A stretch of DNA of 64,000 nucleotides from Leisingera caerulea DSM 24564 (GCF_000473325.1 NZ_KI421513.1:2923217-2987216), one strand, 5' to 3'. Shown: positions 44,275 through 54,230, counted from the stretch's first letter. Translations and numbers: made by a program. The notes: generated from the letters alone by a model not told the origin.

Positions 44275-44961
44275 ATGAGATCGTCCAAATCACGTTCACG
44301 TTCCAAGTCGAACCGGAACCGTCCCAATGGCGCCAATGTTGTCAACCGCGTGTTTGACAGCTCCGGTCCCGAAGGAAAGGTGCGCGGAACGCCGCAGCAG
44401 ATCATCGACAAATACAATCAGTTGGCGCGCGATGCGCAGCTGAGCAATGACCGGGTGGCCGCGGAGAATTTCCAGCAGCACGCAGAGCATTATCTGCGCA
44501 TGCTGAACGAAGCTCAGCGCGAAATCGAGGCGCGCCGTGAGGAGCAGGAGCGGCAGAACCGCGAACGCCAGGCCGAGCGCGACCGCGAGCGGGCCGAGCG
44601 GCTTGAGCGGCAGGAGCGTGAGGCCGCTGCAGCCGCTCCGGCGGCTGAACCGTCCGGCAGCCCGCAGCCTGAGGTGATCGACCCGCGCGGCGACAACGGC
44701 AACGGAGCCGACAGCGGTCTGGTGGAAACACCGGAAAGCCAGTCGGCGGCCCCTGCAGAGGCTCCGGCCGAGGGCGCGCCGAAAAAGGCCCCGGCCCGCA
44801 AGCCGCGGGCACGCAAGCCCGCAGCCAAGGCTGAAGATGGGGCACCGGCCGGCGATGGCGGCGGCGAGGCGGAGGCCAAACCCGCGCCAAAGAAGACCAG
44901 CCGCTCGCGCGCGAAGCCGAAGCCAAAGACCGAAGACGGTCCGGCGGAAGCAGCTGAATAA
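44275..44961 (+). CDS. DUF4167 domain protein with coiled-coil and basic tail
   Basis: A 228-residue protein. The first 70 residues form the conserved DUF4167 segment (PNGANVVNRVFDSSGPEGKVRGTPQQI, shown in part). They are followed by a highly charged helix rich in Arg/Glu (residues 80-120) and a Pro/Ala/Lys-rich basic tail (KKAPARKPRARKPAAK). The basic tail suggests nucleic acid binding. The function of DUF4167 is unknown. It follows prmC after a 213-bp gap and ends at a strong terminator. Confidence 0.86.
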   Translation: MRSSKSRSRSKSNRNRPNGANVVNRVFDSSGPEGKVRGTPQQIIDKYNQLARDAQLSNDRVAAENFQQHAEHYLRMLNEAQREIEARREEQERQNRERQAERDRERAERLERQEREAAAAAPAAEPSGSPQPEVIDPRGDNGNGADSGLVETPESQSAAPAEAPAEGAPKKAPARKPRARKPAAKAEDGAPAGDGGGEAEAKPAPKKTSRSRAKPKPKTEDGPAEAAE

Positions 44962-44986
44962 GCGGCGCTAAAACAGATGAGCGAAA

Positions 44987-45022
44987 GACCCCCGGTGCCA
45001 ATGGCGCCGGGGGTCTTTTGTT
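44987..45022 (+). terminator. rho-independent terminator of the DUF4167 gene
   Basis: A hairpin with 13-bp arms (GACCCCCGGTGCC and its near-complement with one G-T pair) and a 3-base loop, then four T residues. Confidence 0.9.
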
Positions 45023-45066
45023 GTTGAGAGGGTGTTGCGGGAGAAATCCCGGTTTTGATGCTTGTG

Positions 45067-45606
45067 CTACCAGTAGTCCGGATTGTTCAGGGCCTCGATG
45101 CAGGATGACGGGCCGCGCAGGGGCGCAAGCTCTGCGCCGCTGAGCGGCTGCGCCAGCCAGCCCTCCGGAAAACGCAGCGGCACGGGGGCTGCGGCCTGCG
45201 CTTCGGTTATCTGACGAAAGCCAGCCTTGCCGTAATAGGCCGGATCGCCGTATGTGACGGCGGTGTCGGCGCCCTGTTCGCGGATCCCGCTCAGCCCGTA
45301 TTTTATCAGCGCCTGCCCGATGCCCTGCTTTTGCCGCGCGGTTGCGACAGCAACGGGTGACAGGATGAACACCGTGCGGCTGTCCTGATCGTAGCGCAGC
45401 CGTGAGAAGATGATGCAGCCGGCGAGCGCGCCGCCGTCCCGGGCCGAATAAACAAAAAAGTCCTCATCCGGCGTCTTGGCGAAGATATCGCGGACCAGCC
45501 CCGCGATCAGATCGCCTTCGGCGTCCCCCTCCGAGGCGGCGAAAACCGCCCGGAAGAGGCTGATGATTTCAGAGGTATGGCCGCGGTTCTCCGGCAAAAA
45601 CTCCAT
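45067..45606 (-). CDS. GNAT-family N-acetyltransferase
   Basis: A 179-residue GNAT with the pattern FFVYSARDGGALAGCIIF and the acetyl-CoA motif SPVAVATARQKQGIGQALIKYGL near residues 82-105, then GDPAYYGKAGFRQI near 125. The ATG at 45606 has AGGAG upstream. It is convergent with the DUF4167 gene and stands upstream of pdxJ. Similar GNATs often acetylate small molecules or proteins; no substrate is assigned. Confidence 0.86.
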   Translation of the reverse strand: MEFLPENRGHTSEIISLFRAVFAASEGDAEGDLIAGLVRDIFAKTPDEDFFVYSARDGGALAGCIIFSRLRYDQDSRTVFILSPVAVATARQKQGIGQALIKYGLSGIREQGADTAVTYGDPAYYGKAGFRQITEAQAAAPVPLRFPEGWLAQPLSGAELAPLRGPSSCIEALNNPDYW

Positions 45607-45691
45607 TCGCCGCTCCTGTCTCTGGTGGCTGGCTGTTGCACCCAGCATAGGGCAGCCGCGGGGCGGGCCGTCAAGCGCCGGGCCGGGGCGG

Positions 45692-46477
45692 TTAAGCTTT
45701 GTGGCCCAGCACCTGCAGGTAGCGGCGGACCGCCTCCGGGAAACCCAGCATCAGCGCATCGGCAGTGAGGGCGTGGCCGATGGAGACTTCGGCCAGATCC
45801 GGAATGGCCTGGCGCAGGGCAGGCAGGTTGTCCACGGTCAGGTCGTGGCCCGCGTTCATCATCAGCGCAGTGCTGACGCCCTCTGCGCCAAGCCGGCGGG
45901 CGGCGTCTGCGGTGGCCGCGATCCTGGCCAGTTCCCGTTCTGTGGCGTCAGGCGCGGTCTGATTGGCGTAAGGCCCAGTGTAGAATTCGATCCGGTCAGC
46001 GCCCGCCTGCTGCGCCAGCGCCGGGTCAGCGGGGTTGGCGTCCACGAAATAGGAGACCCGGATGCCTTCGGCCTTGAACTCCTCGGCGACGGGCAGAAGC
46101 ATTTCGCCATCGGCCGCAAAGTCCCAGCCGTGGTCGGAGGTGGATTGTTCAGGGCTGTCGGGCACCAGCGTCACCTGATGCGGCTTATTTTCGAGCACCA
46201 GGTCGATGAAGTGGCGGGTCGGGTAGCCCTCGATGTTGAACTCCGCCTGCGGGAATTCATTGGCGATCAGGCGGGAGAGGTCCGGCAGGTCGGAGAAACG
46301 GATGTGGCGCTCATCCGGGCGGGGATGAACGGTGATGCCATGGGCGCCGGCCTGCAGGATGGCGCGGGCGATGTCGATCAGATTGGGCCAGGGCACCTCG
46401 CGCCGGTTGCGCAGGTAGGCAACGGCGTTGACGTTCACGGACAGCAGGGTCGGGCGGGAGGTAACCGGTCGGGTCAT
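45692..46477 (-). CDS. pdxJ: pyridoxine 5'-phosphate synthase
   Basis: A 261-residue TIM-barrel enzyme that condenses 1-deoxyxylulose 5-phosphate with 3-amino-1-hydroxyacetone phosphate to form pyridoxine phosphate. Conserved segments are LSVNVNAVAYLRNRR near the start, the Arg/His-rich HPRPDERHIRF near residue 51, and NAGHDLTVDN and EVSIGHALTADAL near the end. The chosen ATG is 46477; an upstream TTG at 46498 is less likely. It is the last gene of the lptF-to-pdxJ operon. Confidence 0.95.
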   Translation of the reverse strand: MTRPVTSRPTLLSVNVNAVAYLRNRREVPWPNLIDIARAILQAGAHGITVHPRPDERHIRFSDLPDLSRLIANEFPQAEFNIEGYPTRHFIDLVLENKPHQVTLVPDSPEQSTSDHGWDFAADGEMLLPVAEEFKAEGIRVSYFVDANPADPALAQQAGADRIEFYTGPYANQTAPDATERELARIAATADAARRLGAEGVSTALMMNAGHDLTVDNLPALRQAIPDLAEVSIGHALTADALMLGFPEAVRRYLQVLGHKA

Positions 46478-46517
46478 CGGAAAATCAGGCTCCGGCAAAG
46501 AAATCGGGAAAGGAGGC

Positions 46518-47360
46518 TCAGGCCTTGGCCAGTTCGCGGGCCAGCGCGCAGAAGGCTTCCAGGCTGACCTGTTCGGCGCGCTCCGTGGGCGGGATGCCTG
46601 CGGCGTTCAGATGCGCCTCGATGTCAGGGGAAATCCCCTTGAGCGAGGCGCGCAGCATCTTGCGGCGCTGGTTGAAGGCGGCGGCGACTACGCGGGACAG
46701 GATCGTGGCATCGGCGGGGAAGCGCGGCTCGGGCAAGGCGTCCAGATGCACCACGGCGCTGGAGACCTTGGGCGGCGGGGTGAAGGCGCCGGGCGGCAGC
46801 GACAGCACGATGCGGGCATCGGCCCGCCACTGGGCCAGGATCGCCAGGCGGCCATAGGCTTTGGAGCCGGGCTGCGCCACGATGCGCTCGGCCACCTCGC
46901 GCTGGAACATCAGGGTGAGGCTCTGCCAGAACGGCGGCCATTCCTTGGGCGTCAGCCAGCGCACCAGGAGTTCGGTGCCGACGTTATAGGGCAGGTTGGC
47001 CGCGATGCGGATCGGCGGCGTGAGGTGTTCAAGCGGGTCGATTTCCAGCGCGTCGCCATTGATCACCTCAAAGCGGCCCGGGTAGGCGTCGGCGATCTCC
47101 TGCAGAGCGGGCAGGCAGCGGGTGTCCTTTTCCACCGCCAGCACCCGGCGGGCGCCTTCGGCCAGCAGGCCGCGGGTCAGACCGCCGGGGCCGGGGCCGA
47201 TTTCCAGCACGTCGCAGCCGGTGAGATCGCCTGCCTGGCGGGCGATCTTGGCCGTAAGGTTCAGATCCAGCAGGAAGTTCTGGCCCAGCGATTTGCGGGC
47301 GGAGAGCTGATGCGTCGCGATCACTTCGCGCAGAGGAGGGAGGGAGTCGATGGCGCTCAT
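46518..47360 (-). CDS. rsmA: 16S rRNA (adenine 1518/1519-N6,N6)-dimethyltransferase
   Basis: A 280-residue SAM-dependent rRNA methyltransferase (KsgA type). It dimethylates two adenines near the 3' end of 16S rRNA late in 30S assembly. Motifs are QNFLLDLNL near residue 29, [10 protein letters not shown] near 54, ANLPYN near 123 (the NLPY catalytic motif) and [12 protein letters not shown] near 192. Start is ATG 47360. pdxA and rsmA share an operon in many bacteria; a 84-bp gap with a repeat-like motif separates them here. Confidence 0.96.
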   Translation of the reverse strand: MSAIDSLPPLREVIATHQLSARKSLGQNFLLDLNLTAKIARQAGDLTGCDVLEIGPGPGGLTRGLLAEGARRVLAVEKDTRCLPALQEIADAYPGRFEVINGDALEIDPLEHLTPPIRIAANLPYNVGTELLVRWLTPKEWPPFWQSLTLMFQREVAERIVAQPGSKAYGRLAILAQWRADARIVLSLPPGAFTPPPKVSSAVVHLDALPEPRFPADATILSRVVAAAFNQRRKMLRASLKGISPDIEAHLNAAGIPPTERAEQVSLEAFCALARELAKA

Positions 47361-47444
47361 GTCATCTGTACCTTGGGACATGGCGCGGGCCATGCGCCAG
47401 AAATTTCATGCCTCCGGCGGGGATATTTCCCGCCAGAAGAAGAA

Positions 47445-48416
47445 TCAAGTGCTGGCGGCCATGCGCTGCGCCAGCTTCAGGGCCTCGATCAGGCTGGAGG
47501 GGTTGGCCTGGCCGGTGCCCGCGATGTCAAAGGCGGTACCGTGGTCTGGCGAGGTGCGGATGAACGGCAGGCCCAGGGTCACGTTCACACCGCGGTCGAA
47601 GTCCAGCGTCTTGATCGGAATCAGCGCCTGGTCATGGTACATGCACACCGCCGCGTCATAACGGGCGCGGGCGGCGGCATGGAACATCGTGTCGGCGGGG
47701 TGCGGGCCGGTGATGTCCAGCCCCTCAACCCGCATCTGGCCGATCAGGCCGTTGATCCAGTCAAGTTCCTCAGACCCCATGGCACCGCCTTCGCCCGCGT
47801 GCGGGTTTAGTCCCGCAACGGCGATGCGGGGCGACGCGATGCCGAATTGATCGCGCAGCCCGGCGGCGGTGATCTCAACGGTTTCGCGCAGCAGGCCCGG
47901 GGTCAGCACCTGCGGCACGTCTGCCAGGGCGATGTGGATGGTGGCGGGCACCACCCGCAGCTGCGTGCTGGCCAGCATCATCACCACGCGGTCGCGGCCT
48001 GCGAGCGCGGCAAGAAATTCGGTGTGGCCGGGGTAGGCAAAGCCCGCGCCGTCGATCAGCGCCTTTTTGTGAATGGGGGCAGTGCAGACGGCAGAGGCTT
48101 CACCCTGCTGCACCAGCCGCACGGCGGTTTCGATCGACTGGATAACACCGGCGGCGTTGGCCGGGTCGGCCGTGCCCTTGGACGCGCTGCCGCCGAAGGC
48201 GAGGGGCAGCACCGGGAAGTGGTCTGCGCAGGCTGCCGCGGCCTGTGCCGGGGCGGCGATTTCCTTGACCGGGGTGCCGGCGGGCAGGTGGCGCGGGTCG
48301 CCGATCCAGAAAAACGGGCAGGTTCCGCGCAAGGCGTCCCAGGCCTTGACGGCGATTTCCGGGCCGATGCCTGCGGGCTCGCCGCAGCTGAGTGCAATGG
48401 GCCCGGGCTGATTCAT
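47445..48416 (-). CDS. pdxA: 4-hydroxythreonine-4-phosphate dehydrogenase
   Basis: A 323-residue NAD-dependent enzyme in vitamin B6 synthesis. It makes the amino ketone used by PdxJ, which is encoded two genes further on. Conserved stretches are ALSCGEPAGIGPEIAVKA at the start, the substrate-pocket GFAYPGHTEFLAAL near 125, and the metal-binding AGLNPHAGEGG near 198 and MYHDQALIP near 258. Its start overlaps the surA stop by 4 bases. Confidence 0.96.
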   Translation of the reverse strand: MNQPGPIALSCGEPAGIGPEIAVKAWDALRGTCPFFWIGDPRHLPAGTPVKEIAAPAQAAAACADHFPVLPLAFGGSASKGTADPANAAGVIQSIETAVRLVQQGEASAVCTAPIHKKALIDGAGFAYPGHTEFLAALAGRDRVVMMLASTQLRVVPATIHIALADVPQVLTPGLLRETVEITAAGLRDQFGIASPRIAVAGLNPHAGEGGAMGSEELDWINGLIGQMRVEGLDITGPHPADTMFHAAARARYDAAVCMYHDQALIPIKTLDFDRGVNVTLGLPFIRTSPDHGTAFDIAGTGQANPSSLIEALKLAQRMAAST

Positions 48417-49672
48417 TTGATGTCGATCCGAGCGTCCGCGCGCAGCTGCTCCAGGTAGCTGTCAACCAGGGAGGTCATCCGCTGCGCCGCCAGCGCATTG
48501 GCTACGGTTTCGCGGCTGGCGCCTTCGCCCAGATCGGCGGTGCGGCCGCAGAGCATCAGCACCATAAGGGTCTGGCCATTGTTGCGGGTCAGCGCGGTGG
48601 AAGTCTCATTCGGGTCCAGCTTGGACAGTTCCAGAGCGATATCGCTGGGGATCTCAGAGGGCGGCAGGCTTTCGACCGCCAGAACCGACGGATCCTGCCC
48701 CTGTGCCAGGCCGTAGAAATCTTCGCAGGTGTCGACGCTGTTCACCACCTGCTGCGCGGCGGCCAGGGTTTCGGGCGTGCGTCCGCCGGGCAGGAAATAG
48801 GTGGCATATTCGATGGCGGTATAACGCGGGGCGGCGCCCTCGACCTCGCGCAGGCCGCGCATTTGGAACAGCGCCACGGCGCCCTGCAGCGGCAGCGGCT
48901 CAGAAATCTCGCCCGGTTGCAGCGCCAGCACAACTTCCTGCAGCTGCGGCGGCAGCTTGGTCAGCGGCATCCAGGGCAGGCGGCCGCCATCGCTGCGGCT
49001 GCCAGCCGCTGAATACTGGGCGGCAGCGGCAGAGAAACTGTCATAGCCCTTGAGCTGGGCCACCTGCTCCACCAGTTCCTCGACCTGGGCGGCGTTCTGG
49101 TCATTGACCGGCACGATGAATTCGCTCAGCAGGACCTGGACGCTGCCGCTGCCCGCCGTGCCCATGGCGCGGTCGATCTCTTCCGGCGTGGGGCGGGCGC
49201 GGGACAGGAAACGGGCGCGGGTGTATTCGCGCCAGCCCAGCCCGACCTTGGTGAAGTCGCGCAGCGTCTGCGGTGCAACGCCCTGCTGCTGCAGCGCGGT
49301 GAGGAAGTCGTTGAGCGAGAGGTTGGCGCGCCCGGCCAGTTCTTCCATGCCCGCTGTGATGTCTTCTTCGGTCAGTTCAATTCCGGCCTGCTTCAACACC
49401 TGCAGCTTGAGCCGGTCGTTGATCAGCTCTTCGCGGGCCGTCTCCAGCGGATCGCCCGGCACCCGCAGCGCGGCCTGAAAGCGCGCGCGCTGTTCCAGCT
49501 CATAGCGGGTGATGACCTGATCATTCACGGTGATTGCCGGGGCAAAGAGGTTTTGCGCGCCCGCTGGCAGGCCGCTCCAGGCCAGCCCTGCCGCCAGCGC
49601 CAGCGCGGCCGCAGTTTTGAGAGCACGGGAAAGGAAAGGTGCCGGGAACCGGGTATTCACGTCTTGCTGCAT
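48413..49672 (-). CDS. surA: periplasmic chaperone/peptidyl-prolyl isomerase SurA
   Basis: A 419-residue periplasmic chaperone. The N-terminus is basic followed by a hydrophobic span (TAAALALAAGLAWSGL) and a likely signal cleavage near AGAQ (about residue 40). The SurA-N core begins at NLFAPAITVNDQVITRYELEQRARF (shown in part), and the later half has a parvulin-like segment (LLSEFIVPVNDQNAAQVEELVEQV, partly quoted, then LPWMPLTKLPPQLQEVVLALQPGEIS). SurA escorts outer membrane proteins such as LptD, encoded immediately upstream with a 16-base overlap. Confidence 0.92.
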   Translation of the reverse strand: MQQDVNTRFPAPFLSRALKTAAALALAAGLAWSGLPAGAQNLFAPAITVNDQVITRYELEQRARFQAALRVPGDPLETAREELINDRLKLQVLKQAGIELTEEDITAGMEELAGRANLSLNDFLTALQQQGVAPQTLRDFTKVGLGWREYTRARFLSRARPTPEEIDRAMGTAGSGSVQVLLSEFIVPVNDQNAAQVEELVEQVAQLKGYDSFSAAAAQYSAAGSRSDGGRLPWMPLTKLPPQLQEVVLALQPGEISEPLPLQGAVALFQMRGLREVEGAAPRYTAIEYATYFLPGGRTPETLAAAQQVVNSVDTCEDFYGLAQGQDPSVLAVESLPPSEIPSDIALELSKLDPNETSTALTRNNGQTLMVLMLCGRTADLGEGASRETVANALAAQRMTSLVDSYLEQLRADARIDIK

Positions 49673-51837
49673 GACCGCCTGTACTGTTTGCTGCCGCTTT
49701 TTACGGAAAATCCGCTCAGCGAGATGGTAAAGCCGAAATCCGTTGTCGGCTCAACACTTGTTGTTGAGGTATAGCGGCGGTTGACCGAAACGTCGACCGT
49801 CACGCATTCGTTGCTGTAAGCTACGCCAAGGCCCGCGCGGGTGGCCTGGGCGCCGGCGATGTCATAGCGCAGCCGGGCACTGGCAGACCAGTTGGGGTTG
49901 ATGTCATAGCGTCCGTCCACCCACAGTTCCGAGCTTTCCTCGTCCCGGTCTTCATCCGGATCGGTGCCCAGCCACAGGTATGTGCCGGCAAGGCTGGAGC
50001 GGCTGGTGTGCCATTCGCCGCGGAACTCTGCCTTGGAGAAGTTGAGCGAACCGTTCAGCAGGCCGCGGGTGGAGATCGCCAGGCTGTCGCCGTATTTGAT
50101 CTGGCCCGCCAGCAGGATATCCGATGTGGTGCCGCCCAGGCCCGAACTTTTGGTGAAGCGGCCGTCGCCGTCGCTGCGCAGCACCTGGCCCGCGGTGGCA
50201 TAGGCCTGCCAGCCGGTGGGCGCATAGCGGGCCCAGTTGGCGCCGTAGACCAGCGTCAGCCCGTCTTCGCGGGCGTCGGTTGCCGGGAAGCGCGACAGCG
50301 ACAGCAGGTTGCCCTGGTCGAACTCGACAAAGCGGCTTTCCTCGCTGACCACGTCGCCGCCGCCTTCGTCGCGCCAGCCCAGTTGCAGGATCGGCTCCAG
50401 GTACTGGCTGGCGCCGCCGGCTTCGCGGCGGATCATCGGCAGGCGCAGGGTAAGCGCGCTGCGCGGCGTGAGGCGGGTGACTTCCTCGGTAAAGAAAGCG
50501 TCATCGTAGGCGCGGAAGGCATCGGCGGCGGCGCCGATCTCCCATTCCGCCAAGATGCCATAGCCCAGGCGCCAGCTGCGGCGCCAGTCGACGTCAGCGG
50601 TCAGCCGGGACAGATCGCGGCCGTTGCTGTCGGTGGCGGTGCCTTCGATGCTGGAGCTGCGGTGGTGGCCGTGGCCCTGCAGCGTCAGCCGCAGCTCGCC
50701 GCCGGTGAGGGCCGGGAAATAGCGGGTCTGATAGAAGGCCTCGGCGATGCCGGAGGGAATGTCGCTTTGTTCCTCGCTGTCGCGCAGGGTCTTGTAATGG
50801 GTGAACGAGGTGCGGAACAGGCTGTCGCGCTTGGACCGTGTCAGCACCGCCTCGGACCGCAGGCGGTCCAGATCGGGCAGGCCGTAGTCCGCGACATACG
50901 CGTCGTCCGAGACCGCCTTGACGTCGAAGGTGAAGCGGAAGTCGCGCGGAAGGTCGAACTGGCCTTCGCCAAAGATGTACCCGCGGTCCTCCCCGGAGAA
51001 CAGGTCGTCGCGCGTATAGGCGGCGTTGAACTCGATCCTGCCGCGGCGGAATGCCTGGCGGTAGCGCACATCCAGCGTCTGGGTGCTGGAGGAGATATAG
51101 GGGGCCAGTGTCAGGTCGCGGTGCGGGCCGAGGGTGAAGAAATACGGCACCTTGATCCCGGTGCCGAGGTTCGAGGTGGAGCGCACCGACGGCACCAGGA
51201 ACCCGCTGGCGCGGTCCAGCGAGGGATCCGGCAGACGGATCGCGGGGAAGTAGAACACCGGCACATCCAGCACCCTGAGCTGGGCGCTCTCGAAATAGAG
51301 CTGGCGTTCCTGCTGGTCGTGGATCACCCGCTCAGCCCGGATCTGCCACAGCGGCGGGCGGCCGTCGTCGCAGACGTGGCAGGAGGTGACGGCGGTTTTG
51401 TACAGCTGGGTGTAGCGGCCGCTGACCCGGGTCATTTGCAGCGAGGCCAGCTGAAGCTGCTGCTGAAACACCATTCGGGCGCCGGTCAGCAGGCCATTGC
51501 GCAGGTCGCGGTCCATCTCGGCGGCGTTGGCCAGAATGGTGATATCGCCGTTCTGGTCGATACGGATCGGACCCTCGATCTGCAGGGTGCCGTTGCTTTG
51601 GTCAAAGGTTATCTTGCGGGCGCGCAGCCGGATATTGCCCTGGAACGCCTCAACGTTGCCCTCGGCCACCAAGGTGCGGTCCGGGGTGATGAAGACCTGA
51701 TCGGCCACCAGCATTGCGGGCTGCGCCGGGTCGGGGGGCGCTGCGGTCTGCGCCTGCAGTGCAGGGGCTGACAGCGCCAGCCAGGGCAGCACGGCAGAAA
51801 GAAGCAGCGCCCGGCGCAGGTTACCCGTCTTCGGCAT
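49657..51837 (-). CDS. lptD: LPS-assembly protein LptD
   Basis: A 726-residue outer membrane beta-barrel that inserts LPS into the outer leaflet with LptE. It has a signal peptide ending near QAQTAAPP (residue 30), an OstA jellyroll (MLVADQVFITPDRTLVAEGNVEAF region, shown in part, near residues 42-170) and a long barrel domain. Two Cys lie close together in TSCHVCDDG (near 152-155). A further Cys (SNECVTVDVS) near the end could form the disulfides needed for function. Length is slightly under E. coli LptD. It is in an operon with lptF, lptG and surA. Confidence 0.95.
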   Translation of the reverse strand: MPKTGNLRRALLLSAVLPWLALSAPALQAQTAAPPDPAQPAMLVADQVFITPDRTLVAEGNVEAFQGNIRLRARKITFDQSNGTLQIEGPIRIDQNGDITILANAAEMDRDLRNGLLTGARMVFQQQLQLASLQMTRVSGRYTQLYKTAVTSCHVCDDGRPPLWQIRAERVIHDQQERQLYFESAQLRVLDVPVFYFPAIRLPDPSLDRASGFLVPSVRSTSNLGTGIKVPYFFTLGPHRDLTLAPYISSSTQTLDVRYRQAFRRGRIEFNAAYTRDDLFSGEDRGYIFGEGQFDLPRDFRFTFDVKAVSDDAYVADYGLPDLDRLRSEAVLTRSKRDSLFRTSFTHYKTLRDSEEQSDIPSGIAEAFYQTRYFPALTGGELRLTLQGHGHHRSSSIEGTATDSNGRDLSRLTADVDWRRSWRLGYGILAEWEIGAAADAFRAYDDAFFTEEVTRLTPRSALTLRLPMIRREAGGASQYLEPILQLGWRDEGGGDVVSEESRFVEFDQGNLLSLSRFPATDAREDGLTLVYGANWARYAPTGWQAYATAGQVLRSDGDGRFTKSSGLGGTTSDILLAGQIKYGDSLAISTRGLLNGSLNFSKAEFRGEWHTSRSSLAGTYLWLGTDPDEDRDEESSELWVDGRYDINPNWSASARLRYDIAGAQATRAGLGVAYSNECVTVDVSVNRRYTSTTSVEPTTDFGFTISLSGFSVKSGSKQYRRSCSKT

Positions 51838-52924
51838 GGAGAAGCAGTCCCAAGGTCAACAATATTGCAGCAGCGGGCGGCGCCCAGGCGGCCAGCGCCA
51901 CCGGGATTTGCCCGTTCTCGCCAAGGATTTGCGCGAAATTGCGGATGAAATAAAGCCCGAATCCCAGCAGCACAGCCATCAGCACCGCCAGGCCGGTGCC
52001 GCCAAAGCGCGCATGCCGCATGGTAAAGGACGCACCGACCAGCACCATAGCGATCAGGAACAGCGGCCGGGCCAGTTCCGCCTGATAGCGGACCTCATAG
52101 CGTTTGGTGGTAAAACCTGCGGCGGACAGCTCGCGGATGGTGGCGGGCAGGTCATAGATCGAAATGCCGCTGGCAGTGCCCAGCGTGTCGCGGATGCGGT
52201 CGGTGGTCAGGGTCGTCGGCAGCTGCAGCTCGTCATGCGCTGCGGCGCCGGCTTCCGGGTTGATGCCTGCCGCGAGCGGCCAGGACTTGGCGTTGGTCAG
52301 GATCCAGTTGCTGCCGTCCAGCCGGGCGCTCTCCGCAATGATGCGGCGCACGGGGCCCCCGGCGTTGGTATAGGCGTGGATCGAAACGTCATGCAGGGTG
52401 ATGTCGGCGGCATCGCCGCTGTAGCCCTTGGCGTGGATGACCGATTGGCCGCGGGCGCCGCCCTGGCGCAGCCACAGGCCTTCACCGCTGAGCGACAGGG
52501 CGGAAGGCCCGCCGTTGTGATAGGTTTCGGCCAGATCCTGATAGCGGTTGGCGGTGGCTGCCGCGATCGGGTTCAGCATGGTGACCGCCAGGGTGCCGAT
52601 CCCGGCCGCCACCAGCACCGGTGCCGCCAGGGCCCGGATGCCGGAGCGGCCGATGGCCCGGGTCACCACCAGCTCGCTGCTGCGGGCCAGCCCGACAAAC
52701 AGCACGATGGTGGTAAGGATCATGATCAGCGGCAGGAACTCGCTGAGCGCTGCCGGAATGTTTAGCAGGCTCAGGCCGATCAGCTGCGGCAGGCCCAGGC
52801 CGACCCCTTCGAAGCGGCGGATCTGTTCGTTCAGGTCTATCAGCACCACCAGTGTCATCAGAACCGCGCAGATCACCAGGAACCATTGCAGGAAGCGGCG
52901 CGCGTAATAGAGATCCAGCTTCAT
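51821..52924 (-). CDS. lptG: LPS export permease LptG
   Basis: A 367-residue inner membrane permease of the LptB2FG transporter. It opens with LDLYYARRFLQWFLVICAVL, the first helix, has about six transmembrane segments split by a periplasmic domain, and carries conserved VTRAIGRSGIRALA near residue 95. It overlaps lptF by 4 bases and lptD by 17 bases, which indicates strong coupling. It extracts LPS from the inner membrane together with LptF and the LptB ATPase (not in this window). Confidence 0.95.
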   Translation of the reverse strand: MKLDLYYARRFLQWFLVICAVLMTLVVLIDLNEQIRRFEGVGLGLPQLIGLSLLNIPAALSEFLPLIMILTTIVLFVGLARSSELVVTRAIGRSGIRALAAPVLVAAGIGTLAVTMLNPIAAATANRYQDLAETYHNGGPSALSLSGEGLWLRQGGARGQSVIHAKGYSGDAADITLHDVSIHAYTNAGGPVRRIIAESARLDGSNWILTNAKSWPLAAGINPEAGAAAHDELQLPTTLTTDRIRDTLGTASGISIYDLPATIRELSAAGFTTKRYEVRYQAELARPLFLIAMVLVGASFTMRHARFGGTGLAVLMAVLLGFGLYFIRNFAQILGENGQIPVALAAWAPPAAAILLTLGLLLHAEDG

Positions 52925-54039
52925 GCGGAGGCCTCCCGCCGGATGCGTTTGGGCCGGGAGGACAGGATCAGAAAGACCAGAGCCACGGACAGCCCCAGCA
53001 GGGTAGGCAGGTAGATCAGCGGCCACAGGCTGGGGTTTTCCAGAACCGGCTCGGAAACGACTCCGCGCAGGCCTTCGATGAAGATCAGCACGACAAACGC
53101 CAGGAAGGCCTGCCGCCAGACGCCGAAGCGGGAGAAGGTGCCCAGCATCAGCGCCGAGAATCCGATCAGGGCCACCGCAACGCACACCAGCGCACGGGCA
53201 AAGCGCAGATGCAGCTCTTCTGCTTGGGCCCCGGCGGAATACCCATCGGTGCGGGTGACCGCTGCGGTGCTGGTCATCAGCTCAAGGCTGGGGATGGCGC
53301 GGATATTGCGGGCCGGGTTCTCAGCTTTGCGCGCCAGGGTGCTGATATCGTAAGAGAAATCCGAAAAGAAGGTGGTCGACATCCGCTGGGTGTTGTTGTC
53401 CAGCCGCTGCGCCATGCCCTCCACCATGATCAGATGCGCGCTGCCTTCGTCGCGCACCAGAAAGGCGCGGGCGCCCGTATAGGTGACGGTGATTTCTGGG
53501 TCGCGGCGGTCCGACAGGAAGACATCGTTCAAGGTGCCGTCCGGGTCGATCTGCCGGATGTAGAAGGTGACGCCATCCACCGGATGCAGGAAGTCGCCCT
53601 CGCTCAGCAGTTTGGCGGTGATGTTGCGGGAGACTTCGCTTTCGCGCACCTCCAGCTGGCTGATCGAGGCGGGCAGCAGGTAATGGGTCAGGGCCGACAT
53701 CATCAGCGCGGTGATGACGCCGAAGGCCAGCGCCGGGCGGGCCATCTGCCAGGGGCTGGTGCCGGTGGCGCGCAGCACGGTCAGCTCGCTTTCGCTGTTC
53801 AGCCGGTTGGTCACCCAGACCGAGGCGCCGAAGGCGGCGATCGGCAGCACCATGCGGATCAGGTTCGGCAGCGTAAGGGCGGTGAATTCCAGAAACACCA
53901 GCGCCGACTGGCCATTGCCGATGAGCGTGTCGAACAGCACCACGGCCCGGTTGACCCAGAACACGGCCACCAGAATCAGGGCAAAGAAGCCGAAGAAGAG
54001 CAGATACTGTGACAGCACATATCTGTCGTAGCGTGACAC
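52921..54039 (-). CDS. lptF: LPS export permease LptF
   Basis: A 372-residue inner membrane permease paired with LptG. It begins SRYDRYVLSQYLLFFGFFALI, with six membrane helices around a periplasmic beta-jellyroll (FYIRQIDPDGTLNDVFLSDRRD near residue 160). ESELTVLRATGTSPWQMA near residue 100 is the coupling-helix region that contacts LptB. The start is GTG 54039 with GGGGGGATCGG just upstream; a longer frame to 54111 is less likely. It is the first gene of the lptFGD-surA-pdxA-rsmA-pdxJ operon, divergent from pepA. Confidence 0.95.
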   Translation of the reverse strand: MSRYDRYVLSQYLLFFGFFALILVAVFWVNRAVVLFDTLIGNGQSALVFLEFTALTLPNLIRMVLPIAAFGASVWVTNRLNSESELTVLRATGTSPWQMARPALAFGVITALMMSALTHYLLPASISQLEVRESEVSRNITAKLLSEGDFLHPVDGVTFYIRQIDPDGTLNDVFLSDRRDPEITVTYTGARAFLVRDEGSAHLIMVEGMAQRLDNNTQRMSTTFFSDFSYDISTLARKAENPARNIRAIPSLELMTSTAAVTRTDGYSAGAQAEELHLRFARALVCVAVALIGFSALMLGTFSRFGVWRQAFLAFVVLIFIEGLRGVVSEPVLENPSLWPLIYLPTLLGLSVALVFLILSSRPKRIRREASA

Positions 54040-54230
54040 CCGATCCCCCCAGACCTTGCCATTGTTATTTTGCCGGACCTTAGTGGATTTGATTGGCGGG
54101 GAAAACTGCATTCTCGCACGGGGGCGGGATAGGCGGCGGTTTGCGGATGAGCGCGGGTCTGGCCAAGCGGCGCTGCGCAGGATACCTCTTGAGCCAACAA
54201 ACAGGTGATACCAGCAGGAGTTCGCAAAAA

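Noticed and set aside
50008..51771. 587-codon open frame antisense to lptD
   Set aside because: It has an Ala/Gly/Val/Gln-rich shadow composition and no ribosome-binding site; lptD on the other strand is unambiguous.
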